DNA of 64,000 bases from positions 1-64,000 of the forward strand of contig NZ_JAUCEU010000007.1 in the NCBI RefSeq assembly GCF_030348765.1, written 5' to 3'. Positions 42,610 through 51,418 of the stretch are shown in pieces. The position numbers and the translations under genes are program-made. The notes beneath the pieces were generated by a model. The model did not search any database and had not been told where the DNA came from. It worked only from the letters and a program-made list of their open reading frames with translations. This stretch comes from Neobacillus sp. CF12. GTDB lineage: Bacteria > Bacillota > Bacilli > Bacillales > Cytobacillaceae. How positions within the stretch are numbered: the stretch's first letter is position 1; every line of letters begins with the position of its first letter.

Positions 42610-43725
42610 ATGCAAAAAATTTACTTAGATTACAATGCAAGCACTCCGTTGGCTCCTGAAGTGGTTGATGCGATGCAGCCCCTTTTGAATAATTATTATG
42701 GAAATCCATCGGCGCTACACTGGGCGGGAAAACCGGTGAAAGAGTTATTACATAAGGCTAGAAAACAAGTTTCGGACTTAATAGGCAGTTCTCCATGTGA
42801 GGTTACTTTTACTTCAGGTGGAAGTGAAGCTAATAACTTTGCTCTTAAAGGATTTTATTTTAAAAATCAACATAAAGGGAATCACATCATTACCTCGAGA
42901 ATTGAGCACCCTGCCATTATCAATCCATGTAAGTTCCTTGAAAAAGTAGGGGCTAGGGTCACCTATGTAAGTGTTGACCAATATGGGAGAGTTTCTCCTG
43001 AAGAAATAGAAAGGGCAGTCACCAAGGATACGATTCTACTAACGATCATGCATTCTAATAATGAAACAGGTACCTTACAACCAATTGTAGAAATTGGGGA
43101 GATAGCTAAAAAATACGGAATAACTCTTCATACAGATGCTTCACAATCGGTCGGTAAGGTTCCAGTCGATGTGAATAATTTAAAAGTTGATATGCTAACA
43201 ATTGCTGGCCATAAACTTTATGCACCTAAGGGAATCGGAGCCCTGTATATTCGCGATGGTGTGGACCTTGAACCGCTTATTCACGGGGCAGGACATGAAA
43301 AAGGACTACGTGCAGGCACGGAAAATACTTTATTGGCGGTTGGGTTAGGGAAGGCATGCGAAATGGCTTCTAATCATATGGGAAGTACGAAGCTAAAGGA
43401 TTTGACCGATAATTTTTGGAAACAATTAAAGGATGTGTTTGGTGACCAGGTTGTCTTAAATGGACATCCAGAAGAAAGATTACCAAATACCTTGAATGTG
43501 AGTTTTGTTAGAAGGATTGGCCAAGACTTACTTGATGGTATCCCACAGCTTGCCGCCTCTACAGGTTCTGCCTGTCACGCTGGGAGCATTGAACTATCAC
43601 CAGTCCTAAAGGAAATGAACGTACCCAAAGAAATTGGAATGGGTGCGATTCGATTTAGTTTAGGCAGGTATACGACGGAGGATGAAATAGATACCGTCAT
43701 TAAAGGGTTTAAAGAAATCTTTTAA
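42610..43725 (+). CDS. Cysteine desulfurase (NifS/IscS class)
   Basis: A PLP enzyme that takes sulfur from cysteine for Fe-S clusters or tRNA thiolation. It opens IYLDYNASTPLAPEV. SGGSEANNFALKG is the PLP phosphate loop, LHTDASQSVGK holds the PLP Asp, IAGHKLYAPKG the Schiff-base Lys near residue 200, and STGSACHAG the active-site Cys near residue 321. The short loop around the Cys puts it in group I. It has no adjacent iscU, sufU or mnmA, so the partner is unknown (YrvO and NifS are Bacillus relatives). Start: ATG 42610 (MQKIYLDYN) is chosen because of the conserved beginning; upstream ATG 42598 sits on AAAGGA. Confidence 0.85.
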   Translation: MQKIYLDYNASTPLAPEVVDAMQPLLNNYYGNPSALHWAGKPVKELLHKARKQVSDLIGSSPCEVTFTSGGSEANNFALKGFYFKNQHKGNHIITSRIEHPAIINPCKFLEKVGARVTYVSVDQYGRVSPEEIERAVTKDTILLTIMHSNNETGTLQPIVEIGEIAKKYGITLHTDASQSVGKVPVDVNNLKVDMLTIAGHKLYAPKGIGALYIRDGVDLEPLIHGAGHEKGLRAGTENTLLAVGLGKACEMASNHMGSTKLKDLTDNFWKQLKDVFGDQVVLNGHPEERLPNTLNVSFVRRIGQDLLDGIPQLAASTGSACHAGSIELSPVLKEMNVPKEIGMGAIRFSLGRYTTEDEIDTVIKGFKEIF

Positions 43726-43870
43726 CAATGATGAAAAATCTTATCTTGATTTCATGGTAGGATAACTAGAAAGGATATTCTGTCCCTTTAAATTCAATTA
43801 TTTTGTATATAGGTTATATCTTGTTAAGATAGAATAATGACACTTGTATACATAAATGGGGGCAATTTTT

Positions 43871-44932
43871 GTGGAAATAGGTTTAAGCACGTTTGTAGAA
43901 ACAACACCGGACGTTGATACCGGTAAAGTCATAAGTCATGCACAACGGATACGTGAAGTGGTAGAGGAAATTGTATTAGCCGATCAAGTAGGACTGGATG
44001 TCTTTGGAGTAGGGGAGCATCATCGTGAAGATTATGCTGCTTCATCACCTGCTGTTGTGCTTGCGGCTGCAGCATCTCAGACCAGCAGAATCCGTCTGAC
44101 GAGTGCAGTTACGGTACTTTCTTCTGACGATCCAGTAAGGGTTTTTCAAGACTTTGCCACGCTGGACGCAATCTCGAATGGGCGGGCTGAAATCATGGCA
44201 GGCCGGGGATCCTTCATCGAATCGTTTCCTTTGTTTGGCTATGATTTAAAGGATTATGATCAGTTATTCGAAGAAAAACTGGATCTGCTGTTAAAAATAA
44301 CGGCGTCTGAGAAAGTATCTTGGAGAGGTGAACATCGTCCAGCAATCAATAATTTGGGAGTATATCCAAGACCGGTTCAGGATCCACTGCCAGTGTGGAT
44401 AGGTAGCGGCGGCAATCAAGAATCTGTCATTCGAGCAGGCTTGCTCGGATTGCCACTTGTGCTAGCTATCATAGGTGGAAGTCCTCAGCATTTTGCACCA
44501 CTTGTTCAGTTATATAAAAAAGCAGCGGAACATGCTGGTCATGATGCTTCCAAGCTGCCAATTGCATCCCATTCACATGGGTTTGTTGGCGAAACCACGG
44601 ATGAAGCGGCAACAAAATTTTTCCCGTCTACCCAACAGGCGATGAACAAGCTTGGACGTGAGCGTGGGTGGGGAAGATATGACCAAAATACCTTTGATGC
44701 TGCTCGTAGTCTACATGGTGCCTTGTACGTAGGTGATCCACAAACCGTTGCCGAGAAAATCATTAACTTGCGTAAAAATGTAGGTATCACACGTTTTATG
44801 CTCCACTGTCCTGTTGGAACCATGCCGCATGAGGATGTTATGAGGTCCATCGAATTGTTGGGGAAAGAAGTAGCACCAATCGTACGTGAAGAAGTGGCTA
44901 AGTGGGAAAAGGAAAACGAAAGAAATTTATAG
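43871..44932 (+). CDS. Luciferase-like (LLM class) flavin-dependent oxidoreductase
   Basis: A 353-aa TIM-barrel enzyme using FMNH2 or F420-like flavins. Diagnostic: GLDVFGVGEHHREDYAASSP, SAVTVLSSDDPVRVFQDFATL, GRAEIMAGRGSFIESFPLFG and VWIGSGGNQESVIRAG. A clear paralogue is encoded at 61224-62285. The substrate is unknown; relatives are nitro-, alkane- or quinone-acting enzymes. Start: GTG 43871, 8 nt after GGGGG; ATG 43856 overlaps that ribosome binding site. Monocistronic. Confidence 0.85.
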   Translation: MEIGLSTFVETTPDVDTGKVISHAQRIREVVEEIVLADQVGLDVFGVGEHHREDYAASSPAVVLAAAASQTSRIRLTSAVTVLSSDDPVRVFQDFATLDAISNGRAEIMAGRGSFIESFPLFGYDLKDYDQLFEEKLDLLLKITASEKVSWRGEHRPAINNLGVYPRPVQDPLPVWIGSGGNQESVIRAGLLGLPLVLAIIGGSPQHFAPLVQLYKKAAEHAGHDASKLPIASHSHGFVGETTDEAATKFFPSTQQAMNKLGRERGWGRYDQNTFDAARSLHGALYVGDPQTVAEKIINLRKNVGITRFMLHCPVGTMPHEDVMRSIELLGKEVAPIVREEVAKWEKENERNL

Positions 44933-44983
44933 TGCTTTCATTTCAAAGGGATTGTTCCCTTAAATGGACAATGAATAATAATT

Positions 44984-45063
44984 GGGTAACAATCCGGGGT
45001 GGATTGTTACCCAATTTCAGAATGATACATATCTGCGGTCACAATTCGAGGTGAATTATGCCC
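44984..45063. repeat. Two hairpins spaced 53 bp (degenerate relative of the 52-bp arrays)
   Basis: Hairpin 1: GGGTAACAATCC (44984-44995) / GGATTGTTACCC (45001-45012), 12 perfect bp. With the flanking AATT bases the stem reaches 16 bp (44980-45016). Hairpin 2: GGTCACAATTC / GAATTATGCCC at 45037-45063, 27 nt long with partial pairing. The start-to-start distance is 53 nt, close to the 52-nt period of arrays A and B, and the arms have the same GGGxAAC...GTTxCCC style. It lies between convergent genes and could also serve as a terminator, but a T run is missing. Confidence 0.6.
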
Positions 45064-45112
45064 GAATTTTGTTAAAGAGCAAAGGTTGAGTAACAATTTT
45101 TTGTATTCCCCT

Positions 45113-45874
45113 TTATTTTCCCTTATTTCTCAGATATTCTTCAAATGTTATTTTTCCTAATTTTTGCTGTTCATTTGTATTCTTTCCCTTTAAAAAAGCC
45201 CTATAAAGTTTTCCAGGAAAAGAGAGATTTGCTACTTTATTTGATTCATTATTTACCTTAATTTTCAACTCTGCCATTTCTCTTAATGTTAGTATTTCTG
45301 GTCCACCAAAGTCATTTATTTTTCCCTTTGGAACATCGCCAATCAACTGAATTAAATGAGCTGCAAATTCACTGGTATCCACAGTTTGAAATTTAAAATC
45401 TCCAGGAACAAAGTATTTTTTAAAAAGTGGTTTGGATAGTAGTGAATTTTCAATAAAACTATGAAATTGTGTTGCACGTATGATTGTGTGTGGTACAGAA
45501 CTATTTATTAATAGTTCTTCTGCCTGATATTTATACTTATAATAATTCATCGGTATATCTTCAATTCCAACAATGGATGGATAAATGAAATGTTTTATTT
45601 GCAGGTTCATATCCAAAAACTTACCGAAACCAATAACATCAACGTTTTTTGAATCCTTCATAGGACTTGTGGCTGCGTGAATGATAACATCAATATCGGT
45701 TATGGCATCTTTTAAACCTTCACCAGTCGAAAAATCACTATATACCCATTCAAATTGATTTATGTTCTGAGGTTTTCTTCTCGAGGTTATTTTGACCTGA
45801 TAGTCCGTATTTTTCAGTTGTTTTAATAAAGCTAAACCTAACTGTCCCGTCGCACCAGTTATTAATACCTTCAA
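45113..45874 (-). CDS. NAD(P)-binding epimerase/NmrA-type SDR protein
   Basis: An atypical short-chain dehydrogenase of about 253 aa. It opens VLITGATGQLGLALLKQL (TGxxGxxG dinucleotide site), then IDVIIHAATSP, FIYPSIVGIEDIPMNYYKYKYQAEELL (Tyr-x-x-x-Lys-like region) and TIIRATQFHSFIENSLL. This pattern is common in NmrA-like and YwnB/YwnC-type reductases, including quinone-linked ones. Start: TTG 45874, 6 nt after AGGAGGG; the frame continues upstream to 45898 through the ribosome binding site. Substrate unknown. Confidence 0.75.
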   Translation of the reverse strand: MKVLITGATGQLGLALLKQLKNTDYQVKITSRRKPQNINQFEWVYSDFSTGEGLKDAITDIDVIIHAATSPMKDSKNVDVIGFGKFLDMNLQIKHFIYPSIVGIEDIPMNYYKYKYQAEELLINSSVPHTIIRATQFHSFIENSLLSKPLFKKYFVPGDFKFQTVDTSEFAAHLIQLIGDVPKGKINDFGGPEILTLREMAELKIKVNNESNKVANLSFPGKLYRAFLKGKNTNEQQKLGKITFEEYLRNKGK

Positions 45875-46126
45875 GTACACCCCTCCTGTTTTCCTCATTT
45901 GTCATCGTATTTTAATATTCATTCGAGATCAATAATATTCAAGCATTAAGAAACTTAACCTTCTGATATGTTATCAATAAAAAGGATTGTTTGAGTGGAA
46001 CGTAGAAATAGATACCAGTAAGTTATGATTTTAAAGGAGAGATGGTCTTGTATTCGATGTACTAAAATAGATCTATGAAGTACATCTTCAAAAAAACTAA
46101 TTTACCAAATGAAAGGGGAGTTACAA

Positions 46127-46684
46127 GTGAAACAAGCTTTACTCGTAATTGATGCCCAGCAGGAATTAATCGAGGGAAATGAAAATGAGAGTAGTGTATT
46201 TAAAAAAGAACAACTCTTGAATAATATTAACCTAGTAATAGATAAGGCAAAAGAATCGGATGCATTAGTGGCTTTTGTGAGAGATACGGATGTTGGTGGC
46301 GGTGAAGGTGAAGGGTTCCAAGTCCACCAGAATATTAACGTCCCACCCTTATCAATGATATTTGATAAAAAAGCAACAAATTCATTTCATGGTACACCTT
46401 TGCTAGCTTACTTGAAAGACAAGGGAATTGAACACCTAGTCATCATGGGATGTCAAACCGAATATTGCATTGATTCGGCAGTGAGAACTGCTACAATCAA
46501 TGGTTTTGATGTAACATTAGTAGCAGATGGTCATTCAACTAGAGATTCATCCGTTTTAACTGCTGAACAAATCATAGGTCATCATAATAAAACATTACAT
46601 GGGCATTATAATGTAGAAAATTTTGCAGTTGTTCGAAAAAGTGACGAAGATTTGTTTGAACCTATTCATAATAACTACAGATAG
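46127..46684 (+). CDS. Isochorismatase-family cysteine hydrolase
   Basis: A 185-aa hydrolase of the isochorismatase-like fold. The triad is readable: Asp in LLVIDAQQEL (near residue 9), Lys in DKKATNSF, and Cys in MGCQTEYCIDSAVRTA near residue 115. Members act on nicotinamide, biuret, isochorismate and other amides or vinyl ethers; the substrate here is unknown. Start: GTG 46127, 7 nt after AAGGGGAG; ATG 46109 is inside the leader. The adjoining kinase-like gene starts 37 nt later. Confidence 0.82.
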   Translation: MKQALLVIDAQQELIEGNENESSVFKKEQLLNNINLVIDKAKESDALVAFVRDTDVGGGEGEGFQVHQNINVPPLSMIFDKKATNSFHGTPLLAYLKDKGIEHLVIMGCQTEYCIDSAVRTATINGFDVTLVADGHSTRDSSVLTAEQIIGHHNKTLHGHYNVENFAVVRKSDEDLFEPIHNNYR

Positions 46685-46721
46685 ATTTAAAGGTCGATTA
46701 GAGTAGTAAGGGGCTAAGGGT

Positions 46722-47708
46722 ATGTTGAAATTAAAATATCTATTTAATAATGTCGAATTAGCAGAAATGTTATTAAAAAATTGGGAATTTGATAAAGACT
46801 CTCTTGAATTGTTTAAGTATTACAGAATATCCTCAAACGCTATTTATCCATTTCGGGTTCAAGGTAAACCACAACTTTTGAGATTTTCACCCAATTCAGA
46901 GAAGTGCCGAGAAAATATATTAGCAGAACTTGAATTTATTTCTTACTTGCGTTCCAACCAATATGGAGTTTTAGAGTCGGTTCCATCCAAAAATGGAGAG
47001 GAACTTGTAGAAAAACAAACTCCCTGGGGCGAATACTATGCTTCAGTATTTAAAAGAGTTTCAGGTATACAAATAGCTGAAACGGATTTAAGTAATACAA
47101 TTATATTCAATTATGGTAAAGCACTAGGTAAACTTCATCAGTTAACAAGTGAGTATGAACCTGAGAGATTCAAGAGATGGTCATACAGTGACGCGTTAAA
47201 TTGGATGAAAAAGGTTCTAATGGATTTTCCACTTGAAACATCCGCTTTAGAGGAAATGAAATTACTAAAACATTATTTTGATTCAATTCCTATCACGAAA
47301 AGCAATTTTGGACTGATTCATTATGATTTTGAATTGGATAATGTATTTTATGATGAAAAGTCTCATTCTTGTAACGTGATTGATTTTGACGATTCCATGT
47401 ACCACTGGTATGTGATGGATATTGAGCAAGCACTTGATAGTTTAAGAGAATCTATATCACCTGAAACTTTCCCCTTGATAAAACAAAGTTTTATGGACGG
47501 ATATCGTAGTGAATATGATATCTCGGACGATATGATGTCATTAATTCCAGCTTGTAGACGATTTGCTAATTTATATGGTTATGTCCGGATATTAGTATCA
47601 ATGAAAGAAAAGTGGGACAATGAGCCCCAATGGTTAACAAATTTAAGAGAAAAATTGGCAAAGAATATGAAAAACAAATCTTCTTGTTTTGGGACGGAAA
47701 TAGAATAA
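46722..47708 (+). CDS. APH-family phosphotransferase (kinase-like)
   Basis: A 328-aa protein of the aminoglycoside phosphotransferase/choline kinase fold. GLIHYDFELDNVFYDE is the Brenner motif HxDxxxxN with the catalytic Asp, and VIDFDDSMYHWYVMDIEQA is the Mg-binding D-x-D region. An N-lobe with LLRFSPNSEKCRENILAELEFI holds the Lys/Glu pair. The substrate is unknown: it could phosphorylate homoserine, a sugar or a small amine. Resistance to aminoglycosides is not implied by the fold. Start: ATG 46722 with AAGGGGCTAAGGGT upstream. Confidence 0.8.
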   Translation: MLKLKYLFNNVELAEMLLKNWEFDKDSLELFKYYRISSNAIYPFRVQGKPQLLRFSPNSEKCRENILAELEFISYLRSNQYGVLESVPSKNGEELVEKQTPWGEYYASVFKRVSGIQIAETDLSNTIIFNYGKALGKLHQLTSEYEPERFKRWSYSDALNWMKKVLMDFPLETSALEEMKLLKHYFDSIPITKSNFGLIHYDFELDNVFYDEKSHSCNVIDFDDSMYHWYVMDIEQALDSLRESISPETFPLIKQSFMDGYRSEYDISDDMMSLIPACRRFANLYGYVRILVSMKEKWDNEPQWLTNLREKLAKNMKNKSSCFGTEIE

Positions 47709-47819
47709 TCTTGCCTTAATGGCAAGGGATAGTTTGGCGTAAATTGTAAATAAAATATTGACTCAAGAAAGATTATTGAATAGACTATTGTTAATTATCA
47801 AATAAAGGCAATGAAGAGA

Positions 47820-48101
47820 AAAAGTAAAATGACTTGTTTTTCACCAGAGAGCTTCGGCAGCTGAAAAGAAGCAAAAGCATTCATTTGAACAATGGTCTCT
47901 GAGCTTCGTACTGAACATACTTATTGTATTAGTAGGATACGACGAGTTTTGGCACTCGTTATCAATGTCACAGTATAAAAGTAGGAATTGATACTCCGTA
48001 CTTGTTGAGGCAAATGGTGTGAACCGTTTGCGAATTAAGGTGGTACCGCGTGGGAAATTCAAACCTCGTCCTTAACTATTACAGTTAAGCGAGGTTTTTT
48101 T
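47820..48101 (+). promoter_or_regulatory. T-box riboswitch controlling methionyl-tRNA synthetase
   Basis: The canonical T-box sequence AATTAAGGTGGTACCGCG lies at 48033-48050. It is followed by a terminator hairpin (CCTCG...TTAACT / AGTTAA...CGAGG, 48064-48094) and a T run. Upstream, AGAGAGC (near 47845) and GTCTCT (near 47895) can form the base of Stem I; between them GAACAATGG holds an ATG (47892-47894) in the place of a Met specifier codon. This fits the following MetRS gene: uncharged tRNA-Met would allow read-through. A promoter candidate is TTGACT (47758-47763), 17 nt, TAGACT (47781-47786). No gene is present in 47709-48139. Confidence 0.9.
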
Positions 48102-48139
48102 GTGTTCCAAAATAAATTTATAGTCGGAGGTTTTTAGTT

Positions 48140-49780
48140 ATGAGTATTTTTATTGGCGGAGCATGGGCATATGCGAACGGCTCATTGCATTTAGGTCATA
48201 TTTCAAGTTTGTTACCTGGGGACATTCTTGCGAGATATTACCGATTAAAAGGTGAGAAGGTTTTATATGTATCAGGCAGCGATTGCAATGGAACACCGAT
48301 TACAGTTAGAGCGAAACAAGAAGGTGTTTCACCAAAAGTGATTGCAGATCGTTACCATAAAGAATTTGAAGATTGTTTTTCAAAATTAGGATTTTCATAC
48401 GACACTTATACCAGAACCGATACAGAACATCATCATGAAATTGTCCAAGAGATATTTTTAGGGTTACTTGAAAAAGGATTAATTTACAAAAAGGAAATCG
48501 AACAAACTTATTGCGATCACTGTGAACAGTTCTTACCTGACCGTTATGTTGAAGGCATTTGTCCTGTTTGCAAAGAGCCTTCGCGTGGGGATCAATGCGA
48601 TCATTGTTCAACCATTTTAGAACCGCTTGAATTACTTGAAAGAAAATGCAAAATTTGTGGAAACGAACCTACTACAAGATTTACAGAGCATTTTTACTTT
48701 TCTTTAAGCTCTTACCAAACTCTTTTGGAAAACTATACTCAAGAAGCGGAACATAAGAATTTTTGGAGAGAGAATGCCATTTCTCTTACTAAACGGTACC
48801 TAAAGGAAGGTCTTCAAGATAGAGCTGTTTCAAGAGATTTACCTATTGGGGTAAGTGTTCCGGTTGCTGGATATGAAGATAAGAAAATCTACGTTTGGAT
48901 TGAGGCGGTCTCAGGATACTATACAGCAAGTAAACTGTGGGAGAAGGAAACAAGTAATGATGATTCTATCTTTTGGAATTCTACAGCTAAATCTTATTAT
49001 ATTCATGGGAAAGATAATATACCATTTCATTCAATCATATGGGCTGGGATTCTTGCTGGTCTTGAAATAGAGCCATTACCAACACATATTGTTTCAAATG
49101 AGTATTTAACTTTAGAAAAGAAAAAATTATCTACAAGTAAAAACTGGGCTGTTTGGGTTCCAGATATACTAGATCGATACGAACCAGATTCCATACGCTA
49201 TTTCTTAACCATTAATGCACCTGAGAACCGAGATGCTGATTTTTCTTGGAAAGAATTCATATACAGCCATAATAGTGAACTATTAGGGGCGTATGGAAAC
49301 TTCGTAAATCGTACCTTAAAATTTATTCAAAAATCCTTTGATGGTGTTCTTCCTGAAAAGGATATATCTTCAAATATCCAGGATAAAATAAATACGTTAT
49401 ACAAGGAAGTAGGGTATTGTATTGAAAATGGTTCATTCAAACTAGGATTAGAAAAAATATTTGAGATCGTTAGATTTTCGAATAAGTACTTTGATGAACA
49501 ACAACCTTGGAAACAAATAAAGGATGATACGGAATCGTGCAAACAAACATTGGCAGATTGCGTTTATCTTATTGGAAATTTAGCTCATATCCTTACCCCG
49601 TTCCTTCCTTTTTCAAGCAAAAAAGTCATGGGAATGATAAACACAACCGAAAGCCAATGGAGAGCGTTTTCGGTTAAATCGCAGCATTTATCGAATGTGG
49701 AACCATTGTTTGAACGAATTGAGCCTGTTAGGATTCAGGAAGAACTAGAAAGGTTAAACATGCAAACGGATATAGGATAA
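48140..49780 (+). CDS. metS: Methionyl-tRNA synthetase, four-CxxC type
   Basis: A class I aminoacyl-tRNA synthetase, 546 aa. The ATP-binding HLGH is at residues 17-20 ([15 protein letters not shown]), GSDCNGTP follows, and a KMSKS-like loop reads KKLSTSKNW near residue 330. The connective domain has four CxxC pairs (CDHC, CPVC, CDHC, CKIC, about residues 125-175), enough for two zinc knuckles, as in the archaeal/E. coli-like group. The anticodon-binding domain follows, but there is no C-terminal EMAP-like tRNA-binding domain, unlike the longer B. subtilis MetS (664 aa). This could be an extra MetRS2-type enzyme beside a housekeeping copy elsewhere. Its T-box leader is directly upstream. Confidence 0.92.
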   Translation: MSIFIGGAWAYANGSLHLGHISSLLPGDILARYYRLKGEKVLYVSGSDCNGTPITVRAKQEGVSPKVIADRYHKEFEDCFSKLGFSYDTYTRTDTEHHHEIVQEIFLGLLEKGLIYKKEIEQTYCDHCEQFLPDRYVEGICPVCKEPSRGDQCDHCSTILEPLELLERKCKICGNEPTTRFTEHFYFSLSSYQTLLENYTQEAEHKNFWRENAISLTKRYLKEGLQDRAVSRDLPIGVSVPVAGYEDKKIYVWIEAVSGYYTASKLWEKETSNDDSIFWNSTAKSYYIHGKDNIPFHSIIWAGILAGLEIEPLPTHIVSNEYLTLEKKKLSTSKNWAVWVPDILDRYEPDSIRYFLTINAPENRDADFSWKEFIYSHNSELLGAYGNFVNRTLKFIQKSFDGVLPEKDISSNIQDKINTLYKEVGYCIENGSFKLGLEKIFEIVRFSNKYFDEQQPWKQIKDDTESCKQTLADCVYLIGNLAHILTPFLPFSSKKVMGMINTTESQWRAFSVKSQHLSNVEPLFERIEPVRIQEELERLNMQTDIG

Positions 49781-49895
49781 AGGATAACTAGTTATCCAAT
49801 ACCGTAAATTGAACAAAACCAGCAAGATAGACTTACCAACTTAAATACCATATACTATCAAATAGTAAAAAAACTATGAACTTAGGGTGAATTTC

Positions 49896-51254
49896 ATGAA
49901 TAACTTTACGCGGGTTTTTCAGGGGACTGCTTTTATGAGTAAGTCTCCAATAGAAATATATATCTTAAAAGATCATCTTTTTTGTGTGAATGAAAGTGGA
50001 AGGATTGAAAAGGTAGTAGCCCCTGAAGACGCGAAATATCAAACGATTCTAGATGTTAACCAGGATAAACTTCAGCGATTAAAAGAAGGTCAATATATAT
50101 TACCGGGTTTTGTTGATTTGCATGTTCATGCACCGCAATGGGCACAAACAGGGACGGCATTGGATATTCCCCTGTATGATTGGCTAAACACATACACTTT
50201 TCCACTAGAAGCAAAATTCTCAGACTTGGATTTTGCCCAAAAAGTCTACCAAGATGGCGTTAGTACGCTTCTCGCAAACGGCACAACAACGGCACTTTAT
50301 TTTGCTACGGTTCATAAAGAAGCAAGCCTATTACTAGCACAAATTTGTGCGGAAAAGGGTCAGCGCGGTTTAGTGGGGAAGGTGGTTATGGATAATCCTG
50401 ACCAAACGTCAGAAATTTACCGAGATGTTAATACGCAAACGGCATTAAAGGATACCGAAGAATTCATTTTGGCAGTCAATGACTTATCTCGAAAAACGAA
50501 ACAAGGTGTTTACCCTGTTGTTACACCACGCTTTATCCCAAGTTGTACGGACGATGCCTTGAGAGGTTTGGGGGAGTTAGCGGCCAAATATGATACTTAT
50601 ATTCAGTCGCACTGTAGTGAAAGTGATTGGGAGCATGGCTATGTCCAAGATCGTTTCCAAAAAAATGATGCCTTCGCTTTACATGATTTTGGACTTCTAC
50701 GTGAAAAGTCGGTGATGGCGCATTGCAATTTCTTAAATGATGAAGACGCCGATTTATTTCGTGAAACCGGTACGGCTGTTTGCCACTGTCCCATCTCAAA
50801 TGCTTACTTTGCCAATAGCGTGATTCCCATCGCTCATTTGCATTCAAAAGGGGTAGAGATTGGTTTGGGATCCGACATTTCAGGCGGTTTCTCACCTAGT
50901 CTTTATGATAATGCCAGGCAAGCAGTTATTTCTTCAAGAATGCTAGAGGATGGTGTGAATACCACGCTTCCGGCTGATGAACGAGGTGTTCCAAATTCAC
51001 GCATTACGATTAATGAGGCGTTCTATTTTGCAACTGCCGGCGGAGGAGAAAGCTTAAGCATGCCAATCGGCCGCTTAACAGAAAACTATGCATGGGATGT
51101 TCAAATCATCGATACAACTGTAGCAACAGCAAAACTTCCTATCTATACAGAAAATGAGGATTTAAATGACGTCTTCCAAAAAATCATGTATTTAGTTCGT
51201 CCAGAAAATATCTGTGAAGTTTGGGTGCAAGGTGTAAAAGTACATTCACGCTAG
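49896..51254 (+). CDS. guaD: Guanine deaminase (amidohydrolase type)
   Basis: A zinc amidohydrolase of 452 aa converting guanine to xanthine. LPGFVDLHVHAPQWAQTGTALD gives the metal HxH near residue 75 and the guanine-deaminase-specific PQWAQTG. YIQSHCSESDWE holds a metal His, VMAHCNFLNDED the next, and GLGSDISGGFSPSLYDNAR the final metal Asp. This is the cytidine-deaminase-unrelated, mammalian/E. coli-type GuaD, not the short B. subtilis GuaD. Start: ATG 49896 after TAGGGTGA. No purine riboswitch is seen in its leader. It is followed by a terminator. Confidence 0.9.
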   Translation: MNNFTRVFQGTAFMSKSPIEIYILKDHLFCVNESGRIEKVVAPEDAKYQTILDVNQDKLQRLKEGQYILPGFVDLHVHAPQWAQTGTALDIPLYDWLNTYTFPLEAKFSDLDFAQKVYQDGVSTLLANGTTTALYFATVHKEASLLLAQICAEKGQRGLVGKVVMDNPDQTSEIYRDVNTQTALKDTEEFILAVNDLSRKTKQGVYPVVTPRFIPSCTDDALRGLGELAAKYDTYIQSHCSESDWEHGYVQDRFQKNDAFALHDFGLLREKSVMAHCNFLNDEDADLFRETGTAVCHCPISNAYFANSVIPIAHLHSKGVEIGLGSDISGGFSPSLYDNARQAVISSRMLEDGVNTTLPADERGVPNSRITINEAFYFATAGGGESLSMPIGRLTENYAWDVQIIDTTVATAKLPIYTENEDLNDVFQKIMYLVRPENICEVWVQGVKVHSR

Positions 51255-51291
51255 TATTTTAACAGGTTCGGTTTCTAAATGTTGTATAGAT

Positions 51292-51329
51292 GCCTATCAA
51301 GTTCTGCAATAATTTGATAGGCTTTTTTT
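51292..51329 (+). terminator. Rho-independent terminator of guaD
   Basis: GCCTATCAA / TTTGATAGGC hairpin followed by TTTTTT. Confidence 0.85.
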
Positions 51330-51418
51330 GGAAAATAAAAGTCGACAAATTATGGTAATTTTAAAGTATAATGTCATTATTAAAGGATTCAGATGAAGAG
51401 ATATGAAAGGTAAAGAAA

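Noticed and set aside
46056-46086. GATGTACT / AGTACATC inverted repeat before the isochorismatase-like gene
   Set aside because: Only 8 bp with a 15-nt loop and no T run; likely chance, though an operator cannot be excluded.
49781-49895. Purine riboswitch upstream of guanine deaminase
   Set aside because: The conserved purine aptamer loop sequences and a terminator are not present in this short leader.
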